Assembly (NCBI GenBank): GCA_046349435.1
Contig: JAXMCI010000020.1
Coordinates: 62,001 to 126,000 of the forward strand
Direction: 5' to 3'
Source: JAXMCI01 sp046349435
Lineage (GTDB): Bacteria > Pseudomonadota > Alphaproteobacteria > Dongiales > Dongiaceae
Length of the DNA: 64,000 nt
The translations under genes and the position numbers were made by a program. Below the pieces are notes generated by a model. That model was not told the origin of the DNA and did no database searches. It saw only the letters and a program-made list of their open reading frames with translations. Numbering within the stretch: the stretch's first letter is position 1; each line of letters begins with the position of its first letter. Below, in pieces: positions 16,776 through 29,061 of this stretch.

Positions 16776-17722
16776 GCGAGGGCGATCGGCCGGTCACCCT
16801 CGTCACCCAGACGCGGGTCCGCGCCGGGGGCGACGCCACCTTCGCCCGCTGGCAGGACGAGATGGCGCGGGTGGCGGCGGCCCAGCCCGGCTTCCGCGGG
16901 CAGACGGTCATGCCGCCGAGCCCGCCCGAGCAGACCGACTGGGTGATCCTGCAGCGCTTCGCCAGCGCCGCCGACGCCAAGGCCTGGCTCAACGCCGCCG
17001 ACCGGCTGCGCCGGGTCGACGAGATCGCGCCGCTGCTGCTCGGCAACGACGACGTCCACATCGTGCCGGAGGGCGAGGCGGCCGGGACCCCTGCCCCGGT
17101 CTCGATCGTCATCTCGACCCGCATCCGCCCGGGCCAGGAGCAGGCCTATCGCCACTGGGAGCGCCGCATGGCGGCGCTGCAGGCCAAGGCGCCGGGCTTC
17201 CAGGGCTACCGCTTCGAGCCGCCGATCCCCGGCCTGCAGGAGGTCTGGCTGTCGATCCTGCGCTTCGACAGCGACGCCCACCTGCAGGCCTGGCTCGGCT
17301 CGCCCGAGCGCCAGCGCATGCTGGCCGAGGCCGAGGGCCTGACCGAGGGCTTCCACGCCCGCACCGTGCGCACCGGCTTCGACCAGTGGTTCCCGGGCGG
17401 CCAGGAGGGCGGCGCGCAGCCGGCGGCCTGGAAGCAGAACATGCTGGTGCTGCTGCTGCTCTACCCCGTCGTCTTCCTCTTCGGGCTGCTGGTTCACGGC
17501 CCCCTGCTGATCCGTCTCATCGGCCTGCCCTTCGCCGCCGCGCTCTTCATCGGCAACCTGGTCAGCGTCCTGCTGCTCAGCCGCCTGGTGCCGCTGGCCG
17601 GGCGCTGGCTGCAATGGTGGCTGCGTCCCACGAAGCCGTCGCTGCTCGTCGACGCCGCCGGCGCGGCCGCCATCGCACTGCTCTACGCGATCCTCATCGC
17701 AGCCTTCGTCCGCCTCGGCTGA
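16772..17722 (+). CDS. Tandem ABM-domain protein with C-terminal membrane helices
   Basis: From a GTG at 16772 overlapping the hydroxylase stop, the 316-residue protein holds two antibiotic-biosynthesis-monooxygenase-like domains (about residues 5-100 and 105-205; each with a Q/S-TR-R-G-E pattern and a FxG/PGFQGYR-type strand), then about three membrane helices (LVLLLLYPVVFLFGLLVHG, FAAALFIGNLVSVLLLSRL, AAAIALLYAILIAAFVRL). This matches the COG3224-type proteins of unknown role. ABM folds catalyse cofactor-free oxygenations or heme-type degradation, but active residues cannot be assigned here. Its translational coupling to the hydroxylase makes it part of the operon. Confidence 0.82.
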   Translation: MSEGDRPVTLVTQTRVRAGGDATFARWQDEMARVAAAQPGFRGQTVMPPSPPEQTDWVILQRFASAADAKAWLNAADRLRRVDEIAPLLLGNDDVHIVPEGEAAGTPAPVSIVISTRIRPGQEQAYRHWERRMAALQAKAPGFQGYRFEPPIPGLQEVWLSILRFDSDAHLQAWLGSPERQRMLAEAEGLTEGFHARTVRTGFDQWFPGGQEGGAQPAAWKQNMLVLLLLYPVVFLFGLLVHGPLLIRLIGLPFAAALFIGNLVSVLLLSRLVPLAGRWLQWWLRPTKPSLLVDAAGAAAIALLYAILIAAFVRLG

Positions 17723-17981
17723 GTCACGTCACCTCGACCGGACGGGACGAAGCGGCCGGCGGAATCGTCCCCATGGCCGGCCTGCGGCAGAATCGGATGC
17801 CGCCGGCGAACGGCCCGGGGCGACATAGGCTCTCGTCATTCGGCGGCGGGATCGTCATGATGTGCCGGGCAGCCATCAGCGGCTGCTCTCAGCGCCAAGA
17901 GGCTGGAACGCGGGGCACGGATGGCAGCGAACCTTGCCCTCACGCCGCTGCCGGGCATTGTTGCCAGGGGGCCGGTGGCCG

Positions 17982-19858
17982 ATGGCTGAGTCCCCTGTGG
18001 TGCGCCGGCTCGCTGCGATCATGGCTGCCGACGTCGTCGGCTACACCCGGCTGATGCAGGCCGACGAGGCGGGCACGCTGGCCCTGCTCAAGCGCCGCCG
18101 CCGGGAGATCCTGCAGCCGCTGGTGGGCCGCCATGGCGGCCGTATCGTCAAGCTGCTGGGCGACGGGGCGCTGGTCGAGTTCTCGAGCGCGGTCGAGGCC
18201 GTTTCCTGTGCGAGCGAGCTGCAGCGGGCCATGGCAAGCGCCGACGCCGATCGGCCCGTCGACCGCCGCATCGTCCTGCGGATCGGGATCAACCTCGGTG
18301 ACGTGATCGTCGAAGGCAGCGATCTCTACGGCGATGGCGTCAATATCGCTGCGCGCCTGGAGAGCGAGGCCGAGCCCGGCGGCATCCTCGTCTCGGCGGC
18401 TGTCCATGCCCAGGTCCGCGGCAAGGTCGACCTCTCCTTCGAGGATCTCGGCGAGCGGGCCCTGAAGAACGTCGCCGAGCCGGTCCGGCTCTATCGCGTG
18501 CGCCGCCCCGACATGGCTCCGGCGCCGGCGGCCGCGGCGCCGCGCAAGGCGTCGATCGTCGTCCTGCCCTTTGCCAACATGAGCGGCGACCCGGAGCAGG
18601 AGTATTTCAGCGACGGCATAACCGAGGACATCATCACCGACCTGTCGCGGGTCTCGACCGTCTTCGTCGTAGCGCGCAACACGGCGTTCACCTTCAAGGG
18701 GCAGGCGGTCGAAATTGTCCAGCTCGCCCGTCGGCTGGGCGTCGCCTACGTCCTGGAGGGCAGCGTCAGGAAGTCGGGGACCCGTCTTCGCATCACCGCC
18801 CAGCTCATCGACGGCGAGACGGGGGGCCATCTCTGGGCCGAGCGGTACGATCGGGACATCGGCGACGTCTTTGCGCTGCAGGACGAGATTGCGGCGAGGG
18901 TGGTCGCGGCGCTCAAGCTCAGGCTGCTGCCGGAGGAGCTCGCCAGCATCACCCGGCGGGCGACCCTCAATCCCGACGCCTACCAGATCTACCTGCAGGC
19001 CCGCGCGACCTGGCGGTCGGGATCGGGCAGCAAGCGGGTCCTGAGGACCGCTCGTCAGCTCTTCTCCCGCGCGGTCGAGATCGATCCCGGCTATGCGAGG
19101 GCCTATGCGGGCATCGCCGATTGCGACGCCATGCTGTGGCTCCTGGGCGATGTCGACGTCTCCTTCGAGCAGATCCTGGCCAACAGCAGCAGGGCCCTGC
19201 AGCTCGCGCCAAACCTGGCGGAGGCGCACGCTTCCGAGGGCCTCGCCCTCTCGGCCGATGGCCGGTTCGACGAGGCGGCGGCCTCGTTCGAGCGGGCGGT
19301 CGCGCTGGATGGCGGGCTCTTCGAGGCCTTCCTCTACTATGGCCGGGCCTGCCGGATGTCCGGCAATCTCGTCAAGGCCGAGGGGCTCCTGCGGCGTGCC
19401 GCCGAGCTCGGCACCGACGACGTCCAGTCGCTCTGCGACCTTTGCGAGGTGCTGCTGGTGGGCGGCCGGCGCGAGGAGTGTGTGGCGATCGCCGAGACCC
19501 AGCTGCTGCCGCGGCTCGATGCCGAGCTGCATCGGCATCCCGACAATGCGGAAGCGGCGTCGATCCTGGCCGCTCTCTCGTTCGAGCCTGGTGACCGACG
19601 AGGCCGAGAGCTGGGCACGGCGCGATTCGAATACTTGATGCCTTCAACGCCCGCTACAATGTGGCCTGCGTCTTCGCCTGCCTGGGCAAGCCGGAGCTGG
19701 CGCTCGAGAACCTCGACTACATCGTCTCGCGCATGCCGCGGCTGCGGCCCTGGCTTCTGGGGCAGATCCAGACCGACACGCAGCTCGCACGGCTGCGCGG
19801 CAATCCGGCCTTCGACGCGCTGGTTGCCGGCCTGCAGGCCGATCCGCCGCAGGCCTGA
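17982..19858 (+). pseudogene. Class III adenylate cyclase-TolB-TPR protein, frameshifted near its C-terminus
   Basis: The N-terminal 170 residues are a class III cyclase domain: metal-binding Asp17 (AADVVGYTRLM) and Asp61 (KLLGDGALVEF), and GVNIAARLE. A TolB/FlgO-like domain follows (SIVVLPFANMSGDPEQEYFS, YVLEGSVRKSG, HLWAERYDRD), then TPR repeats. This architecture is common in alphaproteobacteria and suggests cAMP signalling, although the partner is unknown. At about 19580-19590 the frame that fits the family shifts by one base, and it shifts again at about 19620. The expected tail (DEAESWARR, then AIRILDAFNARYNVACVF, ending at the TGA at 19856) is in two other frames. Read literally, the first frame runs on for thousands of bases antisense to mfd, which is not plausible. 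Either a recent disruption or two sequencing indels explains this. ATG 17982 fits the family start. Confidence 0.8.
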
Positions 19859-19865
19859 GCGCGGG

Positions 19866-23443
<3,578 letters not shown>

Positions 23444-23447
<4 letters not shown>

Positions 23448-23731
23448 GGCCGATGCGGCCGAAAGTCCCGCAGCCGGCGGGCGACCGGGTTGTCGTGCCC
23501 CGCCGGCAGCTCCGCCCGGCCGCCGACCCAGTCGAGCAGGTCGGGGTCGGGCAGCTCCAGCAGGGCCGCGAAGTCGGCGAGGTCCGTCCCGTCCATGGCG
23601 GCGAGATGGCGGTCGGCGAAGCGCCCGAGCAGCAGGTCGGCCTCGCGCGTGCCGCGGTGCCAGCTGCGGAAGCGCAGGCGCTTGCGCTCGATCGCCAGCG
23701 GGTCCTCCGCCATGTCCGCACCGCCCGTCAT
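23444..23731 (-). CDS. sdhE: Succinate dehydrogenase flavinylation factor SdhE
   Basis: This small (up to 95 residues) helical protein has the SdhE/DUF339 signature RFRSWHRGTREADLLLGRF, containing the RGxxE motif needed for covalent attachment of FAD to SdhA, followed by the LLELPDPDLLDWV segment. Two starts are possible: ATG at 23731 and ATG at 23713, the second giving MAEDPLAIERKRL, which is closer to the usual family start. It is divergently placed 44 bases from recG and overlaps mfd; this order is common in alphaproteobacteria although the three functions are unrelated. Confidence 0.93.
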
Positions 23732-23775
23732 GGGGCTAGGATATAGGGCAACCGAGAGGCCGACCCAAGCCGCCG

Positions 23776-25860
23776 ATGCGCCCCGCCATCCTGTTCCCGC
23801 TGTTCGCCCAGCCGACCGCGCTGCCCGGCATCGGGCCGCGCTTCGCCAAGCTGCTCGAGCGGCTCACCGGCCCGGCCGTGGTCGGCCTCTGCTGGCACCT
23901 GCCGACCGGCATCGTCGACCGCCGCGTCTCGGCGCCGCTGGCCGCGGCACCCGCCGGCGCGGTGGTCACGCTGGTGGTCCAGGTCGAGGCGCATCTCAAG
24001 CCCGGCCAGCCGCGGCACCCCTTCAAGGTGCGCTGCCGCGGCGAGGATGGCGGCCGGCTCGAGCTGGTCTTCTTCAACGCCCGGCCGGACTGGATCGAGC
24101 GGCTGCTGCCGGTCGGCGATCGCCGGGCGGTCAGCGGCCGCGTCGAGCGCTACGGCGACATGCTGCAGATGGCCCATCCCGATCATGTCGTGCCGGCGGC
24201 CGAGCTGCCCGCCATCCAGGTCGTCGAGCCGGTCTACGGGCTGACCGCCGGGCTGCCGCCCAAGCTGCTGGTCCGCGCCGTGCACGCCGCGCTCGAGCGG
24301 GCGCCCGAGCTGCCGGACTGGCTCGACCCCGAGTTCCGCCGCCGCACCGGCTGGTCCGGCTGGCGCGAGGCGCTGCTGGCCGCGCACCGGCCGCAGGGTG
24401 CGGGCGACCTCGAGCCCGGCGCGCCGGCCCGGCGGCGGCTGGCCTATGACGAGCTGCTGGCCGGCCAGCTCGCCATGGCGCTGGTCCGCGCCCAGCTGCG
24501 CCGGCGGCCCGGCCGCGTGCTGTCGGGCGACGGCCGGCTGCGCGCCCGCGCCGTGGCCGCCCTGCCCTTCGCGCTCACCGGCTCCCAGCAGGCGGCGCTG
24601 GCGGAGATCGTCGCCGACATGGCCGAGCCGCGGCCGATGCTGCGCCTGCTGCAGGGCGACGTCGGCAGCGGCAAGACGGTGGTGGCGCTGCTCGCCATGC
24701 TGAACGCGGTCGAGGCCGGCGCCCAGGCGGCGCTGCTGGCGCCGACCGAGATCCTCGCCCGGCAGCACCATGCGACGATCGCTCCGCTGGCGCAGGCCGC
24801 CGGGGTCGAGGCGGTGCTGCTGACCGGGCGGGACAAGGGTGCCGCCCGGGCGGGGCTGCTCGCCGGGCTGGCCAGCGGCGCGACGCGGCTGGCGATCGGC
24901 ACCCATGCGCTGGTCCAGGACGATGTCGGCTTCGCCGATCTCGGGCTGGCGGTGGTCGACGAGCAGCATCGCTTCGGCGTGCAGCAGCGGCTCGGGCTCG
25001 CCGCCAAGGGCCGTGCCGTCGACCTGCTGGTGATGAGCGCGACGCCGATCCCGCGTACCCTGATGCTGGCGAGCTACGGCGATCTCGACGTCTCGCGCCT
25101 GACCGAGAAGCCGGCCGGGCGCAAGCCGGTCGCCACCCGGGCGCTGCCGCTGGAGCGGCTCGAGGAGGTGGTCGCCGCGGTCGGCCGCGCGGTCGCGGCC
25201 GGCGACCGCGTCTACTGGGTCTGCCCCCTGGTCGAGGAATCGGAATCGCTCGACATCGCGGCGGCGGGCGAGCGCCACGCCGTGCTCCAGGCCCGCTTCG
25301 GCGCCCGGGTCGGCCTGGTCCATGGCCGGCTGAAGGCCGCCGAGCGCGACGCCGCGATGGAGGATTTCGCCCGCGGGCGCACGGCCATCCTGGTCGCCAC
25401 CACGGTGATCGAGGTCGGCGTCGACGTGCCGGCCGCCACGGTCATGGTGGTCGAGCATGCCGAGCGCTTCGGGCTCGCCCAGCTGCACCAGCTGCGCGGC
25501 CGCATCGGCCGCGGCGAGCGCCCGTCGAGCTGCCTGCTGCTCTACCAGGCACCGCTCGGCTCGGTCGCCGAGTCCCGCCTCCGGGTCCTGCGCGAGACCG
25601 ACGACGGCTTTCGCATCGCCGAGGAGGACCTCCGGCTGCGCGGCGCCGGCGACCTCCTCGGCAACAAGCAGAGCGGCCTGCCCGCCTTCCGGCTGGCCGA
25701 CCTCTCGGTCCATGCCGACCTGCTCGCGACGGCCCGCGACGATGCCCGGCTGGTGGTCGAGCGCGACCCGCAGCTCGAGAGCCCGCGCGGCGAGGCGCTG
25801 AGGACCCTCCTCTACCTCTTCGAGCGCGACGCCGTCGTCGGCACGCTGCGCTCAGGCTAG
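23776..25860 (+). CDS. recG: ATP-dependent DNA helicase RecG
   Basis: This 694-residue protein has the N-terminal wedge/OB domain (LPGIGPRFAKLLERL, GRVERYGDMLQMAHPDHVV), then helicase motifs: Walker A LLQGDVGSGKTVVALLAML, Walker B VVDEQHRFGVQQR, ATPIPRTLMLASYGDLDVS, VATTVIEVGVDVP and QLRGRIGRG, ending with the RecG C-terminal GDLLGNKQSG helical hook. RecG remodels stalled replication forks and Holliday junctions. It is divergent from sdhE with only 44 bases between start codons, so any promoters must overlap. The length is normal. Confidence 0.97.
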   Translation: MRPAILFPLFAQPTALPGIGPRFAKLLERLTGPAVVGLCWHLPTGIVDRRVSAPLAAAPAGAVVTLVVQVEAHLKPGQPRHPFKVRCRGEDGGRLELVFFNARPDWIERLLPVGDRRAVSGRVERYGDMLQMAHPDHVVPAAELPAIQVVEPVYGLTAGLPPKLLVRAVHAALERAPELPDWLDPEFRRRTGWSGWREALLAAHRPQGAGDLEPGAPARRRLAYDELLAGQLAMALVRAQLRRRPGRVLSGDGRLRARAVAALPFALTGSQQAALAEIVADMAEPRPMLRLLQGDVGSGKTVVALLAMLNAVEAGAQAALLAPTEILARQHHATIAPLAQAAGVEAVLLTGRDKGAARAGLLAGLASGATRLAIGTHALVQDDVGFADLGLAVVDEQHRFGVQQRLGLAAKGRAVDLLVMSATPIPRTLMLASYGDLDVSRLTEKPAGRKPVATRALPLERLEEVVAAVGRAVAAGDRVYWVCPLVEESESLDIAAAGERHAVLQARFGARVGLVHGRLKAAERDAAMEDFARGRTAILVATTVIEVGVDVPAATVMVVEHAERFGLAQLHQLRGRIGRGERPSSCLLLYQAPLGSVAESRLRVLRETDDGFRIAEEDLRLRGAGDLLGNKQSGLPAFRLADLSVHADLLATARDDARLVVERDPQLESPRGEALRTLLYLFERDAVVGTLRSG

Positions 25861-25978
25861 AGCCAGTGGCACTTCGGCCGTCGCCGCGCGGCACGCCCGT
25901 CGGCCCCGGCAACACCGCCCGGCCTGGGCTACAGCCGGGCGTAAGGCCCGGCTTGCGGCGCCGGGGCGCCTGGCGGGA

Positions 25979-27205
25979 CTACGCCCGCCGGGCGCGGCGA
26001 TGCTCCGTCTCGAGGTTGGGCAGGAAGACGGTGAGCAGGCCCAGCGCCGGCAGGAAGGCGCAGACGCGATAGACGAAGGTGATGTCGGTGAGGTCGGCGA
26101 GCTCGCCCAGCGCGGCCGCGCCGAGGCCGCCCATGCCGAAGGCGAAGCCGAAGAACAGGCCGGCGATCATCCCGACCCGCCCCGGCACCAGCTCCTGCGC
26201 GTAGACGATGATGGCGGAGAAGGCGGAGGACAGGATCAGGCCGATCACCACGCTGAGCACCGCGGTCCAGAACAAGTCGACGTAGGGCAGCGCCAGGGTG
26301 AAGGGCAGCACGCCCAGGATCGAGACCCAGATCACGTACTTGCGCCCGATGCGGTCGCCAATCGGCCCGCCGGCGATGGTGCCGACGGCGGCCGCGCCGA
26401 GGAACAGGAAGAGCAGCAGCTGGGCGTTCTGCACGCCAACGCCGAAGCGGTTGATCAGATAGAAGGTGTAGTAGCTGGTCAGGCTGGCGAGATAGAAGTG
26501 CTTGGAGAAGATCAGCGCCAGCAGCACGGCGATCGAGCCGATCACCCGGCGGCGCGGCAGCGCCGGGCGCTCCGTGCCGGCGACGCGGGCCCGGCTGCGG
26601 CCGGCCCGGGCGCGCTGGTACCAGCGCCCGACATTGGCGAGCAGCACCATGCCGAGCACCGCCAGCAGGCCGAACCAGGCGACGCTGCCCTGGCCGAACG
26701 GCAGCACGACGAAGGCGGCGAGCAGCGGGCCGATCGCCGAGCCGCAATTGCCGCCGACCTGGAACAGCGACTGGGCCAGCCCGTGGCGGCCGCCCGCGGC
26801 CATGCGGGCGACCCGCGAGGATTCCGGGTGGAACACCGAGGAGCCCATGCCGATCAGGGCGGCGGCGAGCAGGAGCTGGGGGAAGCTGCCGGCGGTCGAG
26901 AGCAGCAGCAGGCCGATCAGGGTGAAGCCCATGCCGATGGTCAGCGAATAGGGCATCGGGTGGCGGTCGGTGTAGAGGCCGACGCCGGGCTGCAGCAGCG
27001 AGGCGGTGAGCTGGAAGGTGAAGGTGATCAGCCCGATTTGGCCGAAATCGAGATGGAAGCCGCTCTTCAGCATCGGATAGATGGCGGGCAGCAGCGACTG
27101 CATCGTATCGTTCAGCATGTGGCAGACGCTGATCGTCGCCAGCACCGCGAACGCGGTGCCGCCGGCCGCCGCCCGCGGCGGGTGCGTCGCCGAGATCTCG
27201 CTCAA
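25979..27205 (-). CDS. MFS transporter, fosmidomycin-resistance (Fsr) type
   Basis: The 408-residue protein has 12 predicted membrane helices. The pattern AFAVLATISVCHMLNDTMQS, LLPAIYPMLKSGFHLDFGQI, VGLYTDRHPMPYSL and GSSVFHPESSRVARMAAGGR is characteristic of the Fsr branch, whose E. coli member exports fosmidomycin. The native substrate is unknown. The start is most likely the TTG at 27205, with AGGAG 8 bases upstream. It is followed (upstream on the chromosome) by the DUF502 gene on the same strand, 55 bases away, but a common function is not evident. Confidence 0.9.
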   Translation of the reverse strand: MSEISATHPPRAAAGGTAFAVLATISVCHMLNDTMQSLLPAIYPMLKSGFHLDFGQIGLITFTFQLTASLLQPGVGLYTDRHPMPYSLTIGMGFTLIGLLLLSTAGSFPQLLLAAALIGMGSSVFHPESSRVARMAAGGRHGLAQSLFQVGGNCGSAIGPLLAAFVVLPFGQGSVAWFGLLAVLGMVLLANVGRWYQRARAGRSRARVAGTERPALPRRRVIGSIAVLLALIFSKHFYLASLTSYYTFYLINRFGVGVQNAQLLLFLFLGAAAVGTIAGGPIGDRIGRKYVIWVSILGVLPFTLALPYVDLFWTAVLSVVIGLILSSAFSAIIVYAQELVPGRVGMIAGLFFGFAFGMGGLGAAALGELADLTDITFVYRVCAFLPALGLLTVFLPNLETEHRRARRA

Positions 27206-27260
27206 GGGGTGCTCTCCTGGTGATCTGATGCCCGGATGCGGGCGGCGGGGTTGGACCGGT

Positions 27261-27995
27261 TCAGCGGCCGCCGCTGCCGGCGGCGAGCTCGACGGGGCGG
27301 TCGCGGCGCGGCGGCGGGGAGCGGCGCGCCGGCGGCGCGACGATGCCGCCCGAGATCGCCATCTTCATGCCCTCCTCCACCGTCATGTCGAGGACCACCA
27401 CCTCGCTGCGCGGCAGGAAGACGAGATAGCCAGCGGTCGGCAGCGGCACGGTCGGGATCACGACGCTCACCATCTCCTCGTCGGAGACGTTCTGCGCCTC
27501 GCCCTGCACCGTGCCGGTGATGAAGCCGAGCGACCAGGTGCCGCGCCGCGGATACTCCAGCAGCACGACCTCGCGGAAGGCGGTGCGGTTTGCCAGCACC
27601 GTCTCGACGATCTGCTTGACCGTCGAATAGAGGCTGCGGATCACCGGCATGCTGGCGAAGATGCGCTCGCTGGTCTGCAGCAGCAGCCGTCCGACATAGC
27701 CGGCGGTCAGCGCCCCGATCAGGGTCAGCACGACCACCAGCACCACCAGGCCGATGCCGGGCACGCTGAAGGGCAGGTAGCGCTCGGGGTTGTAGGCCTG
27801 CGGGATCAGCGGCACGACGCGGGCGTCGATGAAGGTGAGGAACAGCCAGGCGACGTAGATCGTGATGCCGACCGGCGCGGTCATCAGCACGCCGGCGATG
27901 AGATAGGCGCGCAGCCGCTGCATCAGCCGCGGCCGCAGCTGGATGGTCGGCGGCGGCGGGGTCGGTGTCGGGGCGCTCGCGGGGTCGGTCGCCAT
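27261..27995 (-). CDS. DUF502 membrane protein
   Basis: This 244-residue protein carries two N-terminal membrane helices (LIAGVLMTAPVGITIYVAW and GIGLVVLVVVLTLIGALTAG) and the DUF502 core with RIFASMPVIRSLYSTVKQIV, the aromatic VLLEYPRRGTWSLGFITG and the VVIPTVPLPTAGYLVFLPRS block. A Pro/Thr-rich stretch precedes the first helix. DUF502 proteins are widespread in proteobacteria and resemble the chloroplast LCV/COV family, but have no defined biochemical role. It probably begins its own transcript or one with the downstream Fsr exporter. Confidence 0.9.
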   Translation of the reverse strand: MATDPASAPTPTPPPPTIQLRPRLMQRLRAYLIAGVLMTAPVGITIYVAWLFLTFIDARVVPLIPQAYNPERYLPFSVPGIGLVVLVVVLTLIGALTAGYVGRLLLQTSERIFASMPVIRSLYSTVKQIVETVLANRTAFREVVLLEYPRRGTWSLGFITGTVQGEAQNVSDEEMVSVVIPTVPLPTAGYLVFLPRSEVVVLDMTVEEGMKMAISGGIVAPPARRSPPPRRDRPVELAAGSGGR

Positions 27996-28049
27996 CGATC
28001 CATCATAGGCTGCTGCCGGGCGAACGCGCCACCATCGCGCCGGGTTCCG

Positions 28050-28919
28050 CTACGCCAGGAGAAAGCGGCGCAACGCCGCCGTGGTTTCCGCCGGACGCTC
28101 CTCCGGCAGGTAGTGGCCGCATTCGAGCGCCTCGCCCTCGACCCGCTCCGCCCGCTCGCGCCAGCAGGCCAGCACGTCGAACTCCCGCCCGACCAGGCCG
28201 CGCGCGCCCCACAGCGCCAGCAGCGGGGCGGCGATACGGCGGTCGAGATCGGCCTCGTCATGCTCGAGATCGATCGAGGCGGCGGCGCGGTAATCCTCGC
28301 AACTGGCATGGATGGCGGCCGGCTCGCGGAAGCAGCGGCGATACTCGGCGACCGCCTCCGGCCGCATCAGCTCGCCGGCGCCCCAGCGGCCGAAGCACTG
28401 GTCGAGCCAGCGGTCGGGATCGGCGCCGATCAGCCGCTCCGGCAGGTCGTGCGGCTGGATCAGGAAGAACCAGTGGAAGTAGGCGGTGGCGATCGCCCGG
28501 TTGGTCGCGCGGTACATGGTCCGGGTCGGCACGATGTCGAGCACCGCTACGCGCTCGACCCGATCGGGATGGTCGAGCGCCAGCCGATGGGCGACGCGGC
28601 CGCCGCGATCGTGGCCGACCAGGCAGAACCGGCTGAAGCCGAGGCCTTCCATCAGCGCCACCTGGTCCGCCGCCATGGTGCGCTTGGCGTAGGCGGCATG
28701 GTCGCCGCCGCCCGCCGGCTTGCCGCTCTCGCCATAGCCGCGCAGGTCGGCGGCGACCACCGTGAAGTCGGCGGCGAGCCCGGCGGCGACCCGGTCCCAG
28801 ATCGCCTTGGTCTGCGGATAGCCGTGCAGCAGGAGCAGCGGCGGGCCCTTGCCGCCGGTCACGTAGGCGATCTCGGCACCGGCGCCGGCCACCCGCCCGC
28901 GCGCAAAGCCCTGGAACAT
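28050..28919 (-). CDS. Alpha/beta hydrolase, fluoroacetate dehalogenase-like
   Basis: In this 289-residue protein all residues used by the fluoroacetate dehalogenase of Rhodopseudomonas have counterparts: nucleophile Asp104 with Arg105 and Arg108 (VGHDRGGRVAHR) for carboxylate binding, acid Asp128, halide-site His149 and Trp150 (AYFHWFF), Tyr210 (SCEDYRA) and catalytic His269 (ECGHYLPEE). Each lies at a near-constant offset from the known enzyme. It should hydrolyse a haloacetate or a related 2-haloacid; epoxide hydrolase is less likely because the HW/Y halide pocket is complete. ATG 28919 is preferred over 28937 since GGGGAGG lies 6 bases upstream. It is divergent from the polyketide synthase gene. 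Confidence 0.85.
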   Translation of the reverse strand: MFQGFARGRVAGAGAEIAYVTGGKGPPLLLLHGYPQTKAIWDRVAAGLAADFTVVAADLRGYGESGKPAGGGDHAAYAKRTMAADQVALMEGLGFSRFCLVGHDRGGRVAHRLALDHPDRVERVAVLDIVPTRTMYRATNRAIATAYFHWFFLIQPHDLPERLIGADPDRWLDQCFGRWGAGELMRPEAVAEYRRCFREPAAIHASCEDYRAAASIDLEHDEADLDRRIAAPLLALWGARGLVGREFDVLACWRERAERVEGEALECGHYLPEERPAETTAALRRFLLA

Positions 28920-29061
28920 CGGCGGCCTCCCCGCCATTGTCGGCCGGCGATTGAACGCGCGCCCGCCGCCGCTTGTCTACACGAAGTTGTGACGTGGCCG
29001 GCCCCGGAGCGGCCCACATCAACAGGGTGACCCAGACGATGCCGCCGGTTCGGTCCCGCCG

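Noticed and set aside
17921..17989. A 22-codon frame overlapping the cyclase start, containing LTPLPGI
   Set aside because: Too short, and the resemblance to F420 ligase N-termini covers only a few residues.
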